Assembly: GCA_026389955.1 (NCBI GenBank)
Contig: JAPLGY010000168.1
Span: forward strand, 1-8,172
DNA from: Caldilinea sp.
GTDB lineage: Bacteria > Chloroflexota > Anaerolineae > Caldilineales > Caldilineaceae
Direction of reading: 5' to 3'
DNA length: 8,172 bases
In this document: piece by piece, positions 4,367 through 8,172 of the stretch
Numbering within the stretch: the stretch's first letter is position 1
Layout of the letters: every line of letters begins with the position of its first letter
Made by a program: the position numbers and the translations under genes
The notes under the pieces: model-generated
Seen by the model: only the letters and a program-made list of their open reading frames with translations
Database searches by the model: none
What the model was told of the DNA's origin: nothing

Positions 4367-6210
4367 CGACCGCCGGGGTTCGAGAAGTCGCCCCCCCTGC
4401 AGCGCCGCAGGCGATCAGCGAACAGCATTTGGGCCCGTCGGCAGCGACGCAGAGGCGTGAGCTTTGGCGCTTCTGGTCGCTTGTGCTGTTGTTTGGCCTG
4501 CTGACCGCCAGCGTGGTGTTCGCGCTGGTGCTTCACCAGGCACTGCGTCTGGGAGGCATGCGTGCGGCAGCGCTGCCCCACCAGACAGACTCGGCGCGCG
4601 GGACGATCGTCGACCGCAACGGGGCCGTGCTGGTGGCTGACCAATACTTTTATGAGGTCTCGGTGGACCCGAACCAGCTCAGCCAGGACGCAGATCGTCG
4701 GACGGTGGCCGATGCGCTCGAACAGCTCGCCAGCTTGCCAGCCAGCCAGACGTTTGAGCTGCTGCGCAGCTACGCCGGACGCAGATACCTGCGGCTGGCC
4801 AGAGCCATCCCGCTGGAACAGGGCGAACGCATCCTGGCAGAACAACAGCGGCTGACGGAGGAGCAAGGCGTCCACCCCTTGACAGCGGTCACCCTGACCC
4901 TTGCCCCACAGCGGTATTACCCAGAACAAAGCCTGGCCGCACATCTCCTGGGCATCGTGGCCATGCTGGATGGGGCGACCTGGCTGCGTGGGGTCTACGG
5001 GGTCGAGGGCTACTACGATTCGTTTTTGCGCGAGCGGGATGGCGTACGCCTCACCCGCCAATACACCCAACCCTTCACCCAGCTGCCGACACAGGTGCGG
5101 CGCTTCTTGCCTTCACTGGCCGGCCGAGACCTGGTGCTCACGATCGACCGCAGCGTGCAGTGGATTGTCGAAGAAGAGCTCCAGCAGGCGCTGAAAATCT
5201 ATGGGGCCCAGGCGGGGAGCATCCTGGTCATGGAACCCAAAAGCGGGGCCGTTCTGGCGATGGCCAGCGCCCCAACCTATGATCCCGGCACTTTTGCAGA
5301 GGCCGACCCCGCCTCGCTGCTCAACCCGGCCATCAGCGCTCAGTACGAGCCAGGCTCTGTTTTTAAAATCATCACCGCAGCCGCCGCGCTGGACAGCAGT
5401 GTGGTGACCGCAACCCAGATCCTGACCGACAGTGGCTCGATCGCGGTCGGCCAGCGTGTGATTCTGAACAGCGACCGGGCTGGCTACGGGCTGGTGACAA
5501 TGGCAGAGGCGCTGGCCCGCTCGCTCAACGTGATCACAGCACAGTGGGCGCTGTTGCTGGGTGAACAAAAGTTTTACCAGTACGTAGAACGGTTTGGCTT
5601 TGGCAAGGTGACCGAAATTGACCTGGCTGGGGAAATCTATGGTCTCGTCAAACAGCCCGGCATGTTGAACTGGAGTCTGTCGGATCTGGGCACCAACAGT
5701 TTTGGCCAGGGGCTGGCAGTGACGCCAATCCAGATGGCGAATGCCACCGCCGCGCTCGCCAATGGGGGCCGGCTGATGCGCCCCTATGTGGTCGCAGAAC
5801 GGGCGCTGGACGGTCAGGTCCAAGTCACAGAGCCGACGGTGCTCGGAATTGCCGTCGCACCAGAGACAGCCCGCCAGATGACCGATATTCTTGTCCAGGT
5901 CGTCGAACAGGGCAACCAGGCCGCACGCGTCCCAGGCTACCGAGTGGCCGGCAAGAGTGGCACCGCACAGATCCCGACCCAGGAAGGATACACCGAAGAT
6001 GAGACGATCGTCACCTTTGTCGGCTACGCACCGGCTGACGCCCCCCGGTTTGTGGTGCTGGTCAAGTTGGAGCGGCCAGACCCGGCAATCAGCCGCTGGG
6101 CTGGCCGTACAGCGGCCCCTACGTTTTCCCGTGTGGCCAGCCGGCTGCTGCGCTACTACGGCATCCCACCAGATGCCATCCGACTCGGCCAGCAGCCAAC
6201 AGGCCAGTGA
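4363..6210 (+). CDS. ftsI: Peptidoglycan D,D-transpeptidase FtsI (class B penicillin-binding protein)
   Basis: 615 residues. FtsI (PBP3) crosslinks septal peptidoglycan outside the membrane as partner of FtsW. A cytoplasmic segment of about 34 residues is followed by a membrane helix at about 36-57. The PBP dimerisation domain begins at RGTIVDRNG (79-87). The transpeptidase domain carries all three active-site motifs: SVFK with the nucleophile S332 and K335, SLN at 387-389, and KSGTA at 531-535. No PASTA domain follows, unlike Spo5D-type homologues. ATG at 4363 overlaps the ftsL stop (ATGA), which implies translational coupling. A TTG at 4330 in the same frame would add 11 residues inside ftsL and is less likely. 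GGAG at 4347-4350 is 12 bases upstream, rather far. murF follows after 9 bases. Confidence 0.95.
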   Translation: MTTAGVREVAPPAAPQAISEQHLGPSAATQRRELWRFWSLVLLFGLLTASVVFALVLHQALRLGGMRAAALPHQTDSARGTIVDRNGAVLVADQYFYEVSVDPNQLSQDADRRTVADALEQLASLPASQTFELLRSYAGRRYLRLARAIPLEQGERILAEQQRLTEEQGVHPLTAVTLTLAPQRYYPEQSLAAHLLGIVAMLDGATWLRGVYGVEGYYDSFLRERDGVRLTRQYTQPFTQLPTQVRRFLPSLAGRDLVLTIDRSVQWIVEEELQQALKIYGAQAGSILVMEPKSGAVLAMASAPTYDPGTFAEADPASLLNPAISAQYEPGSVFKIITAAAALDSSVVTATQILTDSGSIAVGQRVILNSDRAGYGLVTMAEALARSLNVITAQWALLLGEQKFYQYVERFGFGKVTEIDLAGEIYGLVKQPGMLNWSLSDLGTNSFGQGLAVTPIQMANATAALANGGRLMRPYVVAERALDGQVQVTEPTVLGIAVAPETARQMTDILVQVVEQGNQAARVPGYRVAGKSGTAQIPTQEGYTEDETIVTFVGYAPADAPRFVVLVKLERPDPAISRWAGRTAAPTFSRVASRLLRYYGIPPDAIRLGQQPTGQ

Positions 6211-6215
6211 GGAGG
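6210..6215 (+). promoter_or_regulatory. Ribosome binding site of murF
   Basis: AGGAGG lies 4 bases before the murF ATG and overlaps the last base of the ftsI stop codon (TGAGGAGG). It is the strongest Shine-Dalgarno sequence in the window and fixes the murF start at 6220. Confidence 0.85.
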
Positions 6216-6219
6216 CTGT

Positions 6220-7776
6220 ATGACTGCACAACCCCATCTACCCACCTCGATTACACAGCATACGTTGTGGACCGCCCTGACCGGCGGGCTGCCGCCGCTG
6301 TCTCTGCCCCCTGCCCCGATCGCACACGTCGCGCTGGACAGCCGAGATGTCGTGCCGGGCGATCTGTTTGTGGCGCTGCAGGGGTCCAGAGCCGACGGCC
6401 ATGCCTTTCTGGCCGACGCACTGCGCAACGGTGCGCAAGCACTGCTGGTCGAGGAACGGGGCTGGGCTGCAGCACAGGCTGCTGGCGCCACCCTGATCGA
6501 CTGTATGACAGCGCGGCCAGAAAGCCAGCTCCCAGAGCGGCCCGGCTCCTCGCCGCTGGCCTATGTGGTCCCCGACAGCGTGGCCGCCCTCCAACAGACG
6601 GGCGCTTTCCAACGGGTGCACCGTGCTGCACCGACACTCCGGGTGGTCGGGGTGACCGGCAGCGTCGGCAAAACCAGCACCAAGGAGCTGACAGCCAGCG
6701 TGTTGCGCCAGCGCTACACGACCCACGCCTCCCCAGGCAACCTCAACAGCGAACAAGGGCTGCCTTTGGCACTGCTGGGGCTGAACACCGAACATGCCTG
6801 TGCCGTGTTCGAGATGGGAATGCATCGGCTGGGCGAGATCGAACGGCTCTGCCAGCTGGCCCGCCCCCAGGTCGGGGTGGTGACCAACGTCGGCCCTGTC
6901 CACCTGAGCAGACTCGGCACCATCGAACGGATCGCCCAGGCCAAAGCCGAGTTGGTCCAGGCTCTGCCCAGCGCTGCAGACGGGGGGGTCGCCATTTTGA
7001 ACTGGGACGACCCGTGCGTGCGGGCCATGGCCTCACTGACCCCCGCCCGCATCTTCCGCTACGGGCTGTCGCCCGAAGCCGATCTGTGGGCCGATACGAT
7101 CGAAGGAATGGGGTTGGAAGGGCTTCGTTTTCGGCTGCACTACCGATCGCCTGACAGCACACGGGCCGAGTCGGTGCATGTCAAAGTGCCCCTGTTGGGC
7201 CAGCACAGCGTCCATACAGCACTGTGCGCGACCGCAGCAGGGTTGGTCGAGGGGCTGAGTTGGGGAGAGATCGTTGCCGGTATGCAGAGCATGGCTGGCC
7301 AGCTGCGCCTGGTCGCAGTGCGTGGCCTCTACGGCAGTACGGTGATCGACGACACCTACAATGCCAGCCCGGCCAGCATGATCGCCGCACTCAACCTGCT
7401 GGCAGATATCCCCCGCGCAGCCGGTGGAAGACGAATTGCCGTGCTGGGAGACATGCTGGAGCTGGGCAGCTACGAACACGAAGGACACCAGCGGGTCGGG
7501 TGGCGCGCCAGCGAGGTGGTCGACCTGCTTCTGACCGTCGGACAGCTGGGCCGTGCCCTCGGGGAGGCGGCGCTGGCAGCCGGTTTTCCAGCGGATCAGC
7601 TGTCAATGCTGCCAGACCACAGCGCCGCAATCGACCGGCTGCGCCAGCTGCTGCGCGCCGGCGACCTGGTGCTGGTCAAAGGGAGCAGAGCCGTGGGAAT
7701 GGACGTGATCGTCGCCGAAATTACCGGTGCTGCCGCCACAACCAGTGATATCGGGCAGGAGCCAGGTGATGGATAA
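6220..7776 (+). CDS. murF: UDP-N-acetylmuramoyl-tripeptide--D-alanyl-D-alanine ligase MurF
   Basis: 518 residues, somewhat longer than most MurF. It adds D-Ala-D-Ala to the UDP-MurNAc-tripeptide using ATP, the last cytoplasmic step of the pentapeptide precursor. The N-terminal substrate domain contains [17 protein letters not shown] near residue 40. The ATP loop is [13 protein letters not shown], with K151. [21 protein letters not shown] (197-201) and [12 protein letters not shown] complete the central domain. The C-terminal domain shows [11 protein letters not shown] (377-387), VLGDMLELG (408-416) and VKGSR (486-490). [16 protein letters not shown] and the absence of the MurE DNPR motif separate it from MurE, so this is MurF and not its neighbour in the pathway. 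It begins 9 bases after ftsI with a strong ribosome binding site. Its end overlaps mraY by 8 bases. Confidence 0.96.
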   Translation: MTAQPHLPTSITQHTLWTALTGGLPPLSLPPAPIAHVALDSRDVVPGDLFVALQGSRADGHAFLADALRNGAQALLVEERGWAAAQAAGATLIDCMTARPESQLPERPGSSPLAYVVPDSVAALQQTGAFQRVHRAAPTLRVVGVTGSVGKTSTKELTASVLRQRYTTHASPGNLNSEQGLPLALLGLNTEHACAVFEMGMHRLGEIERLCQLARPQVGVVTNVGPVHLSRLGTIERIAQAKAELVQALPSAADGGVAILNWDDPCVRAMASLTPARIFRYGLSPEADLWADTIEGMGLEGLRFRLHYRSPDSTRAESVHVKVPLLGQHSVHTALCATAAGLVEGLSWGEIVAGMQSMAGQLRLVAVRGLYGSTVIDDTYNASPASMIAALNLLADIPRAAGGRRIAVLGDMLELGSYEHEGHQRVGWRASEVVDLLLTVGQLGRALGEAALAAGFPADQLSMLPDHSAAIDRLRQLLRAGDLVLVKGSRAVGMDVIVAEITGAAATTSDIGQEPGDG

Positions 7777-8172
7777 TCCGTTGGAGCCGCGCATGGCCTA
7801 TGCGCTGAGTCTGGGAACGATCAGCTTCTTGTTTGCTGTGCTCTGGGGACGGCCCCTCATCCGTTTTCTGCAGCACAAAGGGGTCGGCAAACAGATCCGC
7901 ATCGAACAGCCGGGCCATCATCAGCTCAAAACCGGCACGCCGACGATGGGGGGCGTGCTCTTTGTGGTGCCGGTGCTGGTGATCATCGGGCTGCTCAACA
8001 TCGTCAAACTGTTGGGCATGGACGCTATCGGACAGAGCACCCTGCTCCTCTTTTTTTGCCTGGGTTCGCATGTCGTGCTGGGGGCGATCGACGACTGGCA
8101 GGGAATCCAGGGACTGCGCGGGCGCGGCGAAGGGATGAGCCCGCGGATGAAAAGTGCCTTCCAAGTCCTCTT
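7769..8172 (+). CDS. mraY: Phospho-N-acetylmuramoyl-pentapeptide-transferase MraY (5' part only)
   Basis: The first 134 residues are present; the gene runs off the right edge. MraY transfers phospho-MurNAc-pentapeptide from UDP to undecaprenyl phosphate, making lipid I in the cytoplasmic membrane. [13 protein letters not shown] (53-65) is the cytoplasmic signature loop, GAIDDWQG (105-112) carries the conserved aspartate pair D108-D109, and [11 protein letters not shown] follows. Membrane helices are visible at about 10-31, 61-82 and 87-107. The start ATG at 7769 is inside the end of murF (8-base overlap) and has AGGAG at 7757-7761, 7 bases upstream, so translation is likely coupled. It uses the product of MurF directly, which fits the order. 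No anomaly in the visible part. Confidence 0.95.
   Translation, partial: MDNPLEPRMAYALSLGTISFLFAVLWGRPLIRFLQHKGVGKQIRIEQPGHHQLKTGTPTMGGVLFVVPVLVIIGLLNIVKLLGMDAIGQSTLLLFFCLGSHVVLGAIDDWQGIQGLRGRGEGMSPRMKSAFQVL

Noticed and set aside
4294..5070. A 258-residue minus-strand open frame
   Set aside because: It is antisense to the end of ftsL and the start of ftsI, with no known motif.
5113..6237. A 374-residue minus-strand open frame
   Set aside because: It is antisense to the transpeptidase domain of ftsI. All active-site motifs are on the plus strand and the antisense product looks like high-G+C shadow sequence.
1..8172. tRNA, rRNA, CRISPR array, transposase or phage genes
   Set aside because: None was seen on either strand. 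The repeats present are short and do not have the repeat-spacer pattern of a CRISPR array.

Overview
The window is a G+C-rich bacterial chromosome segment with two divergent housekeeping operons. On the minus strand it holds the start of a complex I operon (nuoA, nuoB and the beginning of a fused nuoCD). On the plus strand it holds the start of a division and cell-wall (dcw) cluster: mraZ, rsmH, ftsL, ftsI, murF and the beginning of mraY. All eight proteins are recognisable from family motifs. The best guess at origin is a Chloroflexota-like bacterium. This rests on the G+C-rich coding style, the compact dcw order and a palindromic intergenic repeat of a kind I recall from such genomes. The placement is tentative and needs a search.

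Layout: 1-1647 (minus) is nuoCD (truncated by the window edge), nuoB and nuoA, tightly spaced and read leftwards. 1648-2169 is a 522-base divergent regulatory region. It contains a sigma70-type promoter for nuo, a 9-bp inverted repeat whose arms contain Rex-like half-sites, a sigma70-type promoter for mraZ, three GTGGG boxes at an exact 10-bp period (the classic MraZ operator), and a leader of roughly 290 bases with hairpins and a 13-bp tandem duplication. 2170-3589 (plus) is mraZ and rsmH. 3590-3784 is a 195-base gap holding an interrupted inverted repeat, a 13-bp-arm palindrome and three copies of a 15-bp repeat. 3785-8172 (plus) is ftsL, ftsI, murF and mraY, joined by overlaps or very short gaps; mraY runs off the right edge.

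How the genes work together: NuoA, NuoB and NuoCD are part of the NADH:quinone oxidoreductase. NuoB carries the last iron-sulfur cluster before quinone, and NuoCD links the peripheral arm to the quinone site. The plus-strand genes supply the regulator of the cluster (MraZ), a 16S rRNA methyltransferase (RsmH), the septal synthesis proteins FtsL and FtsI, and two successive steps of peptidoglycan precursor synthesis: MurF completes UDP-MurNAc-pentapeptide and MraY moves it to the lipid carrier. murE, often found between ftsI and murF, is absent from that position.

No wholly new system is evident. The points most worth a second look are in non-coding DNA: the MraZ operator over its own promoter, the widely spaced Rex-like half-sites beside the NADH dehydrogenase operon, the structured mraZ leader, and the repeat-filled gap that splits the dcw cluster after rsmH.
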